Of a stretch of DNA of 5,294 bases, positions 1 through 5,294 are shown piece by piece. This stretch comes from Candidatus Atribacteria bacterium 1244-E10-H5-B2 (GTDB taxonomy: Bacteria > Atribacterota > JS1 > SB-45 > 34-128), in NCBI GenBank assembly GCA_003575245.1, contig NMQN01000799.1, forward strand, positions 1 through 5,294, read 5' to 3'. The notes beneath the pieces were generated by a model that did no database searches, had not been told where the DNA came from, and saw only the letters and a program-made list of their open reading frames with translations. Made by a program: the position numbers and the translations under genes. Position 1 is the first letter of the stretch; every line of letters starts with the position of its first letter.

Positions 1-813
1 ATTATTAAATGAAAAGATTCGTGGAGCAATTTCTGGTAAATTAATTCCACAGCTGGGACAAGAAAAATGCTCGCTAAACATCTTTTCTTTACCACCTTCT
101 CTATCAATTACCACTATTCCTTCACTTAAACTTAAAGCAGTTTCGATAGAACCAGCCAAGCGAGTCTTTATTTCAGGCTTTACTGACAATCTGTCTACCA
201 CGACTTCTATATTATGATTTTTATACCTATCGATTTTTATATCTTCTTCTACTTCGAAAGTGTTCCCATCAACCCTTACTCTAACAAATCCCTTTTTTTG
301 AATATTTTCTAATATTTGTTTGTGTTCACCTTTTTTAAAGCGAATTATCGGGGCCAAAACTTGTATTTTTGTTCCCGGGGATAAATTTAGAATTTGATCA
401 ACCATTTGCTCGACCGTCTGCTTGCTAACTCGTCTACCACATTGCGGGCAATGAGGTATTCCAATCCGGGCAAAAAGTAACCGTAAATAATCATAAATTT
501 CCGTTACGGTGCCTACTGTAGAGCGAGGATTCTTACTTGCTCTTCTCTGATCAATTGAAATCGCTGGTGACAATCCTTCAATGTAATCCACGTCAGGTTT
601 TTTCATTCTTTCCATAAATTGACGAGCATAAGAAGACAAAGATTCAATATATCTTCTCTGGCCTTCTGCATAAATCGTATCAAAAGCTAAAGAAGATTTA
701 CCAGAACCGCTCAATCCAGTAATTACAATTAATTTGTTTCTGGGTATCTCCAAATTAATATTCTTTAAGTTATGTTCTCGAGCCCCTTTAATTATTATCT
801 TAGTCTGAACCAC
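1..813 (-). CDS. uvrA: UvrABC excinuclease subunit A (UvrA), N-terminal 271 residues, cut by the window edge
   Basis: UvrA is the DNA-damage sensor of nucleotide excision repair. It is a dimeric ABC-type ATPase that scans DNA and loads UvrB at lesions in the cytoplasm. The frame is open from a GTG at 813 to base 1, so the C-terminal two thirds are missing (the family is usually about 940 residues). Visible in order: the N-terminal block [10 protein letters not shown] (10-19), Walker A GLSGSGKS (33-40), the family block [17 protein letters not shown] (50-66), a Q-loop region IDQ (87-89) followed by [19 protein letters not shown] (95-113), a CPQC zinc-type pair (C122, C125), the UvrB-binding and signature region (about 126-245), and a second CPSC pair (C252, C255) just before the edge. 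The GTG start is chosen because GAGGAG lies 9 nt upstream and the protein then begins at the usual distance from [10 protein letters not shown]. It lies downstream of uvrB on the same strand. No frameshift is seen. Confidence 0.97.
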   Translation of the reverse strand, partial: MVQTKIIIKGAREHNLKNINLEIPRNKLIVITGLSGSGKSSLAFDTIYAEGQRRYIESLSSYARQFMERMKKPDVDYIEGLSPAISIDQRRASKNPRSTVGTVTEIYDYLRLLFARIGIPHCPQCGRRVSKQTVEQMVDQILNLSPGTKIQVLAPIIRFKKGEHKQILENIQKKGFVRVRVDGNTFEVEEDIKIDRYKNHNIEVVVDRLSVKPEIKTRLAGSIETALSLSEGIVVIDREGGKEKMFSEHFSCPSCGINLPEIAPRIFSFNN

Positions 814-822
814 TTATCAATT

Positions 823-828
823 CTCCTC
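823..828 (-). promoter_or_regulatory. Ribosome binding site of uvrA
   Basis: GAGGAG on the minus strand, 9 nt before the GTG at 813-811. It decides the GTG start, since no in-frame ATG lies near the family's normal N-terminus. Confidence 0.7.
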
Positions 829-833
829 TAAAT

Positions 834-868
834 CAGTATATAGTGTATAGTATCGAGTATATAGCAAG
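834..868. repeat. Degenerate 7-nt-period array, uvrA side
   Basis: Five consecutive 7-nt blocks on the plus strand. They start with CAGTATA, TAGTGTA and TAGTATC and continue with GAGTATA and TAGCAAG; most share TAG or AGTAT at the same column. The array directly precedes the uvrA ribosome binding site in transcription direction, so it would lie in the promoter or leader region. The period is read directly from the sequence; any function is unknown. Confidence 0.55.
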
Positions 869-921
869 GATCAAAGAAAAATAATTTCTAAATTCTAATT
901 AGCTACATAAGTAAGCTCATT

Positions 922-1043
922 CTGGATACTGGATTCTGGCTCCTGAACTTCTATCTTGTTCACGAGATACGAGTTATTCTCTTTGCTCTAAGCTATTCTC
1001 TATTTTTCTTCACTATATACTATATACTAAATACTAAATGCTG
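922..1043. repeat. Long degenerate 7-nt-period array, uvrB side
   Basis: About 17 blocks of 7 nt keep one phase although the unit drifts. The left end has CTGGATA then CTGGATT, then CTGGCTC. The middle is weaker but shows neighbouring similar pairs (GAGATAC with GAGTTAT at 964-977; GCTCTAA with GCTATTC at 985-998). The right end has CTATATA twice (1013-1026), then CTAAATA and CTAAATG (1027-1040). It ends a few bases from the uvrB stop codon. The two ends are clear; the phase through 950-1012 is more doubtful. Confidence 0.5.
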
Positions 1044-1048
1044 TTTTG

Positions 1049-3049
1049 CTACTTTATTTCCCCGAATAGAGTTTTCTCTTTTTTTAATCTTCTTATCTCA
1101 TCTCTCAACAAGGCTGCTCTTTCAAAATCTAAATTTTTCGCTGCTTGCTTCATCTCTTTCTCTAAGGATTTTATCAATAACCATAAATTACTCTGACTTA
1201 AGTATTTTTCATGTTCTTCATTAACAGTAGAAAAATCTTCGAAATTATTTACATTATTGATAATAGCAAATTCTTCTACCGGCTTAGTTATGGTTTTGGG
1301 AATTATCTGGTATTTACGGTTATACTCTAATTGTATTTTCCTTCTTCGGTTAGTTTCTTTCACTGCCCTTCTTATCGACCCAGTAATGTTTTCGCAATAT
1401 AAAATAACTGTGCCGTTTATGTTTCTTGCTGCTCTCCCCATAGTCTGAATTAAAGAGGTTTCTGACCTTAAAAAACCTTCTTTATCTGCATCCAAAATAG
1501 CTACTAAAGATACTTCTGGAAGGTCTAATCCTTCTCTTAAAAGGTTAACTCCTACTAACACATTAAATTTACCTAATCTTAAATCCTTTAAAATGTTAAT
1601 CCTTTCCAAAGTTTTAATCTCTGAGTGAAGATATTTTGCTTTTATATTAATTTCATCCAAATACTCAGCTACATCTTCAGCCATTCTCTTAGTTAAAGTA
1701 GTCACCAATATTCTCTCTCTCTTTTCCGTCCTTTTTTTTATTTCTGCTATTAAGCTATCAATCTGATTTTTAGCTGGTTTTAAAATTATCTCCGGATCAA
1801 CTAATCCTGTGGGTCTGATAATCTGTTCAACTGTTTGTTTACTTCTTTCTAATTCATATTTGGCTGGGGTTGCTGAAACGAAGATAACTTTTTCCATGTA
1901 ATTTTCTATTTCCTTAAAATACAGTGGTCTATTATCATAGGCAGAAGGTAGACGAAAACCATATTCTACCAAACTATCCTTCCGAGACTTATCGCCCGCA
2001 AACATACCTCTTAATTGAGGAATAGTAACGTGGGATTCGTCAATAAACATCATAAAATCAGAAGGAAAATAATCTAACAGAGTTGCCGGGGGTTCTCCTG
2101 ATTCTCTTCCGCTAATATGACGAGAATAGTTCTCAATTCCACTGCAATATCCCACTTCTTTTAACATTTCTAAATCATATTTAGTTCTTTGTTCTAATCT
2201 TTGAGCCTCTAAGAGCTTTCCCTCTTTTTTAAAATATTTTAATCTTTGTCTTAATTCTTCTTCAATAGATAAAATTGCTCTTTCTAATTTATCTTTAGTG
2301 GTAACAAAATGTTTTGCAGGATAAACTATCAATTTATCTATTCTCTTTATAACTTTTCCGGTTAGAGGGTCTATCTCGGAAATTGCTTCTATTTCATCAC
2401 CCCATAACTCTATACGAAAAGCATATTCTAAGTAGGAAGGAAATATTTCAATTACATCTCCTCTAACTCTAAAACATCCACGATGAAAATCAATATCATT
2501 TCTCTCGTAGTGTATATTTATAAGCCTTTCTAAAATATTATCTCTTTTGATAATTTCGTTCTTACTAACTTTTAATACTAATTCTTGATAATCTTTAGGT
2601 GAACCTAACCCGTATATACAAGATACGCTGGCGACGATAATCACATCTCTTCTTTCTAAGAGGGAACTGGTAGTAGAGAGTCTTAAGCGGTCAATCTCTT
2701 CGTTTATAGAGGAATCTTTCTCAATATAAGTATCTGTTCTAGGAATATAAGCTTCAGGTTGATAATAATCATAGTAACTTACGAAATATTCCACTGCGTT
2801 ATCAGGAAAAAACCTTCTAAACTCACTGCACAATTGAGCAGCTAAAGTTTTATTGTGCGAGATAACCAGAGTGGGTAATTGAACTTTTTGAATTACATTT
2901 GCCATAGTAAAAGTCTTCCCTGAACCAGTTACTCCCAGTAAAGTTTGATATTTGTAACCATTATTTATACCCTCTACTAATTTTTTTATAGCGTGGGGCT
3001 GGTCACCCTGAGGGGGATAATCAGATACCAAATTAAATTTTTGAACCAT
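1049..3049 (-). CDS. uvrB: UvrABC excinuclease subunit B (UvrB)
   Basis: UvrB is the damage-verifying helicase-like subunit of nucleotide excision repair. UvrA loads it on DNA; it then recruits UvrC for the dual incision. Counting from the ATG at 3049 the protein has 666 residues, normal for the family (E. coli 673). Visible in order: Walker A GVTGSGKT (39-46); the beta-hairpin that clamps one DNA strand, [13 protein letters not shown] (91-103), with its tyrosines intact; the Walker B DESH box (337-340); SATP (392-395); motif [14 protein letters not shown] (500-512); motif [11 protein letters not shown] (535-543); and a C-terminal UVR coiled hairpin, about 626-657, with [13 protein letters not shown], which contacts UvrC or UvrA. 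A GTG three codons upstream (3058) is in frame, but it forms part of the AAGGTG ribosome binding site, so the ATG is preferred. uvrA follows after 235 nt. No key residue is missing. No CTGT-N8-ACAG or CGAAC-type LexA box was found upstream. Confidence 0.98.
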   Translation of the reverse strand: MVQKFNLVSDYPPQGDQPHAIKKLVEGINNGYKYQTLLGVTGSGKTFTMANVIQKVQLPTLVISHNKTLAAQLCSEFRRFFPDNAVEYFVSYYDYYQPEAYIPRTDTYIEKDSSINEEIDRLRLSTTSSLLERRDVIIVASVSCIYGLGSPKDYQELVLKVSKNEIIKRDNILERLINIHYERNDIDFHRGCFRVRGDVIEIFPSYLEYAFRIELWGDEIEAISEIDPLTGKVIKRIDKLIVYPAKHFVTTKDKLERAILSIEEELRQRLKYFKKEGKLLEAQRLEQRTKYDLEMLKEVGYCSGIENYSRHISGRESGEPPATLLDYFPSDFMMFIDESHVTIPQLRGMFAGDKSRKDSLVEYGFRLPSAYDNRPLYFKEIENYMEKVIFVSATPAKYELERSKQTVEQIIRPTGLVDPEIILKPAKNQIDSLIAEIKKRTEKRERILVTTLTKRMAEDVAEYLDEINIKAKYLHSEIKTLERINILKDLRLGKFNVLVGVNLLREGLDLPEVSLVAILDADKEGFLRSETSLIQTMGRAARNINGTVILYCENITGSIRRAVKETNRRRKIQLEYNRKYQIIPKTITKPVEEFAIINNVNNFEDFSTVNEEHEKYLSQSNLWLLIKSLEKEMKQAAKNLDFERAALLRDEIRRLKKEKTLFGEIK

Positions 3050-3055
3050 TTTCAG

Positions 3056-3061
3056 CACCTT
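3056..3061 (-). promoter_or_regulatory. Ribosome binding site of uvrB (decides the ATG start)
   Basis: AAGGTG on the minus strand, 6 nt before the ATG at 3049. The last three bases are the GTG that would otherwise extend the frame by three codons, which makes initiation at that GTG unlikely. Confidence 0.6.
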
Positions 3062-3125
3062 TTAAAAAACTACAACTATAATTAAAATTCAAAACTCACT
3101 TTGGATCTCAAATAATTATACATTT

Positions 3126-3154
3126 ATTATACCGCATTGCGTATCGAGTATCGA
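3126..3154 (-). promoter_or_regulatory. Possible sigma-70-type promoter of uvrB
   Basis: On the minus strand a perfect TATAAT (3131-3126) lies 17 nt downstream of TCGATA (3154-3149), which matches 4 of 6 bases of TTGACA. It would give a leader of about 70 nt before the uvrB ATG. A second TATAAT occurs at 3120-3115 with a poorer -35. The -35 would be supplied by the 7-nt array at 3141-3161. AT-rich DNA yields such matches by chance, so this is tentative. Confidence 0.3.
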
Positions 3155-3203
3155 GTATCGCGGACAAGAACAGTGATGAGTAATCTGTAATAAGTAATTT
3201 GTA
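3141..3203. repeat. 7-nt-period array running into the first REP unit
   Basis: Nine 7-nt blocks in one phase. GTATCGA is repeated twice (3141-3154), then GTATCGC; two weak blocks follow; then four blocks ending in GTA: ATGAGTA, ATCTGTA, then ATAAGTA, ATTTGTA (3176-3203). The GTA of the last block is also the first three bases of the GTAG at the base of the REP-like hairpin. Confidence 0.6.
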
Positions 3204-3224
3204 GGGGCACGATGCATCGTGCCC
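3201..3224 (+). repeat. REP-like unit 1
   Basis: GTAG (3201-3204) followed by a perfect 20-bp palindrome, GGGCACGATGCATCGTGCCC, at 3205-3224. As single strand it would fold into a GC-rich hairpin. Its partner at 3288-3311 is the inverted copy. Confidence 0.7.
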
Positions 3225-3231
3225 AAGGTAA

Positions 3232-3263
3232 ACCCTGCTTAGTAGATACTCACTTAGCAGGGT
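3232..3263. repeat. Central hairpin between the two REP-like units
   Basis: ACCCTGCTTAGT (3232-3243) pairs with ACTTAGCAGGGT (3252-3263) in a 12-bp stem with one T-T mismatch, closing an 8-nt loop (AGATACTC). It is unlike the REP arms in sequence and lies near the middle of the doublet. Confidence 0.6.
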
Positions 3264-3307
3264 AAACAAAAGATAATAAAACAGGAAGGGCACAATTCAT
3301 TGTGCCC
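3264..3307 (-). terminator. Possible terminator of ade formed by REP-like unit 2
   Basis: In ade transcription direction, a 9-bp GC-rich stem with a 2-nt loop (3307-3288) is followed by a T-rich tract that is not a pure T-run (TTCCTGTTTTATTATCTTTT). It lies about 210 nt after the ade stop. REP elements can act as transcription attenuators or RNA stabilisers, so this is plausible but weak. Confidence 0.3.
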
Positions 3308-3311
3308 CTAC
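3288..3311 (-). repeat. REP-like unit 2 (inverted)
   Basis: On the minus strand, GTAG followed by a hairpin with arms GGGCACAAT and ATTGTGCCC and a 2-nt loop. It differs from unit 1 mainly near the tip of the hairpin: the GGGCAC/GTGCCC stem base and the GTAG foot are conserved. Confidence 0.7.
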
Positions 3312-3333
3312 ACCTGAATCTTATTTTTTTCAC

Positions 3334-3417
3334 GCGATATACGATACACGATATATAAAAAAAGTTTTGAGTTTTGAATTATGGTTTTTCGCTTTTAGCT
3401 TTAAGTTTTTAGCTATA
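3334..3417. repeat. 7-nt-period array between the REP doublet and ade
   Basis: Twelve 7-nt blocks hold one phase while the unit changes. It begins with GCGATAT, ACGATAC, then ACGATAT. It passes through AAGTTTT, GAGTTTT (3362-3375) and ends with CGCTTTT, AGCTTTA, then AGTTTTT, AGCTATA (3390-3417). Neighbouring blocks resemble each other more than distant ones. Confidence 0.6.
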
Positions 3418-3452
3418 CACCGATAATTTAAATCTGGAAAATTACATTTAAA

Positions 3453-3487
3453 ACTAACGACTATTCACTATTCACTAACGACTAATA
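3453..3487. repeat. Short 7-nt-period array near the ade 3' end
   Basis: Five blocks, each starting ACTA: ACTAACG, ACTATTC, then ACTATTC, ACTAACG, then ACTAATA. Another ACTAATT follows at 3496, one base out of phase. It lies about 30 bp beyond the ade stop codon. Confidence 0.65.
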
Positions 3488-3518
3488 CATTAATGACTAA
3501 TTTAATTGGTTAATCAGC

Positions 3519-5231
3519 TTAATCTAAAAATAAATCTACGATTTTTGAATTATTAACATCTACCAAGCCTTTATTGGTTATTTTAAGATGGGGGGCTACC
3601 TCTAAAGATAGGAAGGCGATACTCATAAAAGGATCATCTACTTTGACCCCTAAATTTTTCGCAGTTCTATAAATAGAATCTAAATTTTCTTTCACATCTA
3701 ATAAAGGTCTATCTGACATCAAACCAGCAATAGGTAAAGGCAAGGAATCTACTATTTTTTCATTCACTGATATTGCCAATCCACCTCCCATCTTAGCAAT
3801 AGCTGCCCCGACATTTAACATATCTTTATCATTAGTACCCACAATTATAATATTATGGGAATCATGGGCAACAGACGATCCTAATGCACCTCTTTTCAGA
3901 CCAATACCTTTAACTAAACCTATACTCACTTTTTCTGAAGCATGATGTCTCTCTACTACAGCAATTTTTAAAACATCATGCTTGGTATCAGAAACTACTA
4001 AGCCTTCTTCAATTTTAGGAACCTCTATAATTTCTTCAGTAATAATTTGACCTGGAGTAATTTTTATAATTCTGCATTTATTGCCTTCTACTGGAATCTT
4101 AAAATCTTCAAGGTAAAGCCACTTGATATTAATTGATCCCCTAATAGGCACCTCCGATGGTTTGGGACTTAGCTCTAATAACTCTCTGTTTTCGGCTACT
4201 AATTTTCCATTATTAAAAACTTTAAGGATGTTAAAATCTTTAAAATTATCAAAAACAACCAAATTAGCCACATAACCAGGAGCAATTGCACCTAAGTTTC
4301 TTAGTCTAAAATATTCTGCAGTATTCAGGGTGGCCATCCTTATGGCGGTAACAGGATCTATGCCCTTCTTTATGGTAGTTTTTATAATATAATTAATATG
4401 CCCCTCTTCAATTAAATCTTTGGGGTGACGATCATCGCAACAAAAGAAACATCTCCTGGAATTATCAAGATTTATAAGTGGCAAAAGGTCGATTAAATTT
4501 CGAGTAACTGACCCCTCTCTCAACATAATATACATACCTAATCTCAATTTTTCTTTAGCCTCTTCTACTGTAGTACATTCATGGTCAGATCTAATTTGAG
4601 CAGAAACATAGGCACAAAGATCCTTACCGGATAAATTAGGAGCATGTCCATCAATGCATTTTTTTGAGGATACAACTATTTTATCTAAAACCTCAGGAAC
4701 TTGGTTTAAAACTCCCGGAAAATTCATCATCTCTCCTAATCCTAAAACCCATTTTTCGTCTAAGAGGGGAAATAAATCATTTACACTAAGATTTGCTCCG
4801 GAAGTGCCTAAAGATGAAGCGGGAACACAAGAAGGAAGCATCATAAAAATATTTAAGGGGTTATATTTGCTGGATTCCAACATATAGCTTATACCTTCTA
4901 AGCCTAAAACATTGGCAATCTCGTGAGGGTCAATAATTACCGACGTTGTCCCCATTGGTACTACGGTCTTAGCAAATTCTGATATTCTTACCATTGAACT
5001 TTCTAAGTGAATATGGCCATCTATAAATCCGGGAGACAAATAACAATCAGAAATATCTATTTCCTTATCAGCGTCATATCCCTCCCCTAATCCTACAATC
5101 ATATCCTTATAAACTACAACATCGGAAGTATATATTTCTCCGGAAAAAACATTTATTATCTTCCCATTCCTTAATAATAGATCTGCTTTTTCCTCTCCTC
5201 GAGCAACTTTAATAATTTCTGCAAGATTCAT
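3519..5231 (-). CDS. ade: Adenine deaminase (amidohydrolase family)
   Basis: Hydrolyses adenine to hypoxanthine and ammonia in cytoplasmic purine salvage; a metal-dependent amidohydrolase. From the ATG at 5231 it has 570 residues, close to B. subtilis and E. coli adenine deaminases (about 577-588). Visible: a small N-terminal beta domain (about 17-65, DLLLRNGKIINVFSGEI); the metal motif GHIHLESS with H73 and H75 at the start of the barrel; GTTSVIIDPHEIANVLG (94-110); GLGEMMN with E167; DGHAP with H196; SDHE with H217; the catalytic CDDRHP block (265-270); GAIAPGYVANLVVF (314-327) returning to the beta domain; and the C-terminal adenine deaminase domain with AHDSHNIIIVGTN (455-467). All expected metal ligands are present. 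A GTG three codons upstream (5240) lies inside the ribosome binding site, so the ATG is preferred. The spacing to uvrB argues against a shared operon. The C-terminal domain separates it from dihydroorotases and other amidohydrolases. Confidence 0.96.
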   Translation of the reverse strand: MNLAEIIKVARGEEKADLLLRNGKIINVFSGEIYTSDVVVYKDMIVGLGEGYDADKEIDISDCYLSPGFIDGHIHLESSMVRISEFAKTVVPMGTTSVIIDPHEIANVLGLEGISYMLESSKYNPLNIFMMLPSCVPASSLGTSGANLSVNDLFPLLDEKWVLGLGEMMNFPGVLNQVPEVLDKIVVSSKKCIDGHAPNLSGKDLCAYVSAQIRSDHECTTVEEAKEKLRLGMYIMLREGSVTRNLIDLLPLINLDNSRRCFFCCDDRHPKDLIEEGHINYIIKTTIKKGIDPVTAIRMATLNTAEYFRLRNLGAIAPGYVANLVVFDNFKDFNILKVFNNGKLVAENRELLELSPKPSEVPIRGSINIKWLYLEDFKIPVEGNKCRIIKITPGQIITEEIIEVPKIEEGLVVSDTKHDVLKIAVVERHHASEKVSIGLVKGIGLKRGALGSSVAHDSHNIIIVGTNDKDMLNVGAAIAKMGGGLAISVNEKIVDSLPLPIAGLMSDRPLLDVKENLDSIYRTAKNLGVKVDDPFMSIAFLSLEVAPHLKITNKGLVDVNNSKIVDLFLD

Positions 5232-5239
5232 ATTAATCA

Positions 5240-5245
5240 CCCCTT
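5240..5245 (-). promoter_or_regulatory. Ribosome binding site of ade (decides the ATG start)
   Basis: AAGGGG followed by TGAT on the minus strand, 8 nt before the ATG at 5231. The GTG at 5240-5238 overlaps this site, so translation very likely starts at the ATG. Confidence 0.7.
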
Positions 5246-5252
5246 CTTCATA

Positions 5253-5273
5253 TATCGTATATCGTATTTCGTG
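5253..5273. repeat. 7-nt-period array in the ade leader
   Basis: TATCGTA twice (5253-5266), then TTTCGTG (5267-5273). This 21-mer agrees at 18 of 21 positions with the reverse complement of 3333-3353 in the gap beyond ade; the likeness continues into an A-run on one side. It sits 7 bp upstream of the ade ribosome binding site, where a promoter or leader is expected. No consensus promoter could be called in 5246-5294. Confidence 0.55.
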
Positions 5274-5294
5274 AAAAACCTATACTTTATTCGC

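Larger units (their letters stand above)
814..1048. other. uvrB-uvrA intergenic gap, repeat-filled
   Basis: This 235-bp stretch lies between the uvrB stop and the uvrA start. No convincing reading frame or RNA gene is visible. Most of it is low-complexity sequence with a 7-nt period (834-868 and 922-1043). An 11-nt exact inverted repeat (835-845 against 1011-1021) brackets its interior. No GC-rich hairpin followed by a T-run occurs after uvrB on the minus strand, so read-through from uvrB into uvrA is possible. TATA-rich hexamers upstream of uvrA (about 834-860) could form a promoter, but none has a consensus -35 partner at good spacing and I do not call one. Confidence 0.7.
3201..3311. mobile_element. 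REP-like inverted doublet (BIME-like element)
   Basis: Two 24-bp units in opposite orientation, 63 bp apart, each a palindrome with GTAG at its outer side (3201-3204, and CTAC at 3308-3311). GTAG followed by a hairpin is the known signature of REP sequences linked to REP-associated tyrosine transposases (RAYTs, Y1 HUH family), and inverted pairs of REPs are known as BIMEs. The assignment rests on this form only; no RAYT gene is in the window. Copy number in the genome is unknown. Confidence 0.6.
3086..3380. repeat. Nested inverted-repeat structure surrounding the REP doublet
   Basis: Outermost is a 13-nt exact inverted pair, AATTCAAAACTCA at 3086-3098 with its reverse complement at 3368-3380. 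Inside it, 3142-3162 and the reverse complement of 3333-3353 agree at 18 of 21 positions; both are TATCG-rich. Inside that are the two inverted 24-bp REP-like units, and in the centre a 12-bp imperfect stem (3232-3263). The whole 295 bp is therefore roughly symmetrical. It could be a non-autonomous element or a build-up of insertions; no transposase gene and no target-site duplication could be shown. Confidence 0.45.
3050..3518. other. ade-uvrB intergenic gap with mobile-type repeats
   Basis: About 470 bp without a credible gene. It contains the uvrB leader with a possible promoter, several 7-nt-period arrays (3141-3203, 3334-3417, 3453-3487), a REP-like inverted doublet (3201-3311) and wider inverted repeats. 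A 61-codon minus-strand frame at 3108-3293 runs straight through the REP element and the arrays, and is rejected as a gene. The stretch 3418-3452 shows nothing recognisable. Confidence 0.75.

Noticed and set aside
262..268. Unusual cysteine content of Ade (CFFCCDD, residues 261-267)
   Set aside because: This numbering is in the Ade protein and the DNA lies near 4430-4452. Many family members have FCTDDR here, so a Cys for Thr next to the catalytic aspartates is a mild substitution and not evidence of a new function.
1257..1448. Plus-strand 63-codon frame inside uvrB
   Set aside because: It is antisense to the conserved C-terminal half of uvrB, which fully explains the sequence.
3059..3165. 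LexA (SOS) operator before uvrB
   Set aside because: No CTGT-N8-ACAG or CGAAC-N4-GTTCG-like palindrome was found in the leader or promoter region.
3108..3293. Minus-strand 61-codon frame between uvrB and ade
   Set aside because: It runs through the 7-nt arrays, the REP hairpin and the possible uvrB promoter; the protein has no family likeness and is simply the translation of repeat DNA.
3141..3417. CRISPR array
   Set aside because: There are short tandem periods and hairpins but no regular direct repeats of 23-40 bp separated by unique spacers.
4654..4887. Plus-strand 77-codon frame inside ade
   Set aside because: It is antisense to conserved ade sequence and has no supporting ribosome binding site.
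1..5294. tRNA, rRNA or riboswitch
   Set aside because: The gaps are AT-rich and repetitive; no cloverleaf, CCA-type end or conserved aptamer core was seen, including in front of ade where a purine riboswitch might be expected (only 54 bp of leader is available).

Overview
The window is AT-rich bacterial DNA. Every gene in it lies on the minus strand. In the direction of transcription the order is: an adenine deaminase gene (ade, 3519-5231), the excinuclease subunit gene uvrB (1049-3049), and the first 271 codons of uvrA (1-813, running off the left edge). The proteins look ordinary and intact. The organism cannot be named from this alone. Low GC, strong AAGG/GAGGAG-type ribosome binding sites, the uvrB-uvrA order and the repeat-rich gaps would suit a low-GC Firmicutes relative or an uncultured candidate phylum; this is an inference.

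Layout from left to right: 1-813 uvrA N-terminal part; 814-1048 repeat-filled gap; 1049-3049 uvrB; 3050-3518 long gap with a REP-like inverted doublet and several 7-nt-period arrays; 3519-5231 ade; 5232-5294 the ade leader, again with a 7-nt-period array, reaching the window edge.

How the genes work together: UvrA and UvrB are the damage-recognition and damage-verification subunits of nucleotide excision repair and belong together. Ade is a purine salvage enzyme, separated from uvrB by about 470 bp. It is probably a separate transcription unit, because a possible uvrB promoter and a possible ade terminator both lie in the gap.

The most unusual content is in the gaps. All three hold stretches with a strict 7-nt period whose unit sequence changes from place to place while the phase is often kept over 60-120 nt. 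The ade-uvrB gap also holds two 24-bp hairpin elements in inverted orientation, each carrying a GTAG tetranucleotide at its base. That is the hallmark of REP sequences mobilised by REP-associated tyrosine transposases. The doublet sits inside further nested inverted repeats (3086-3380). No transposase, CRISPR array or RNA gene was seen.
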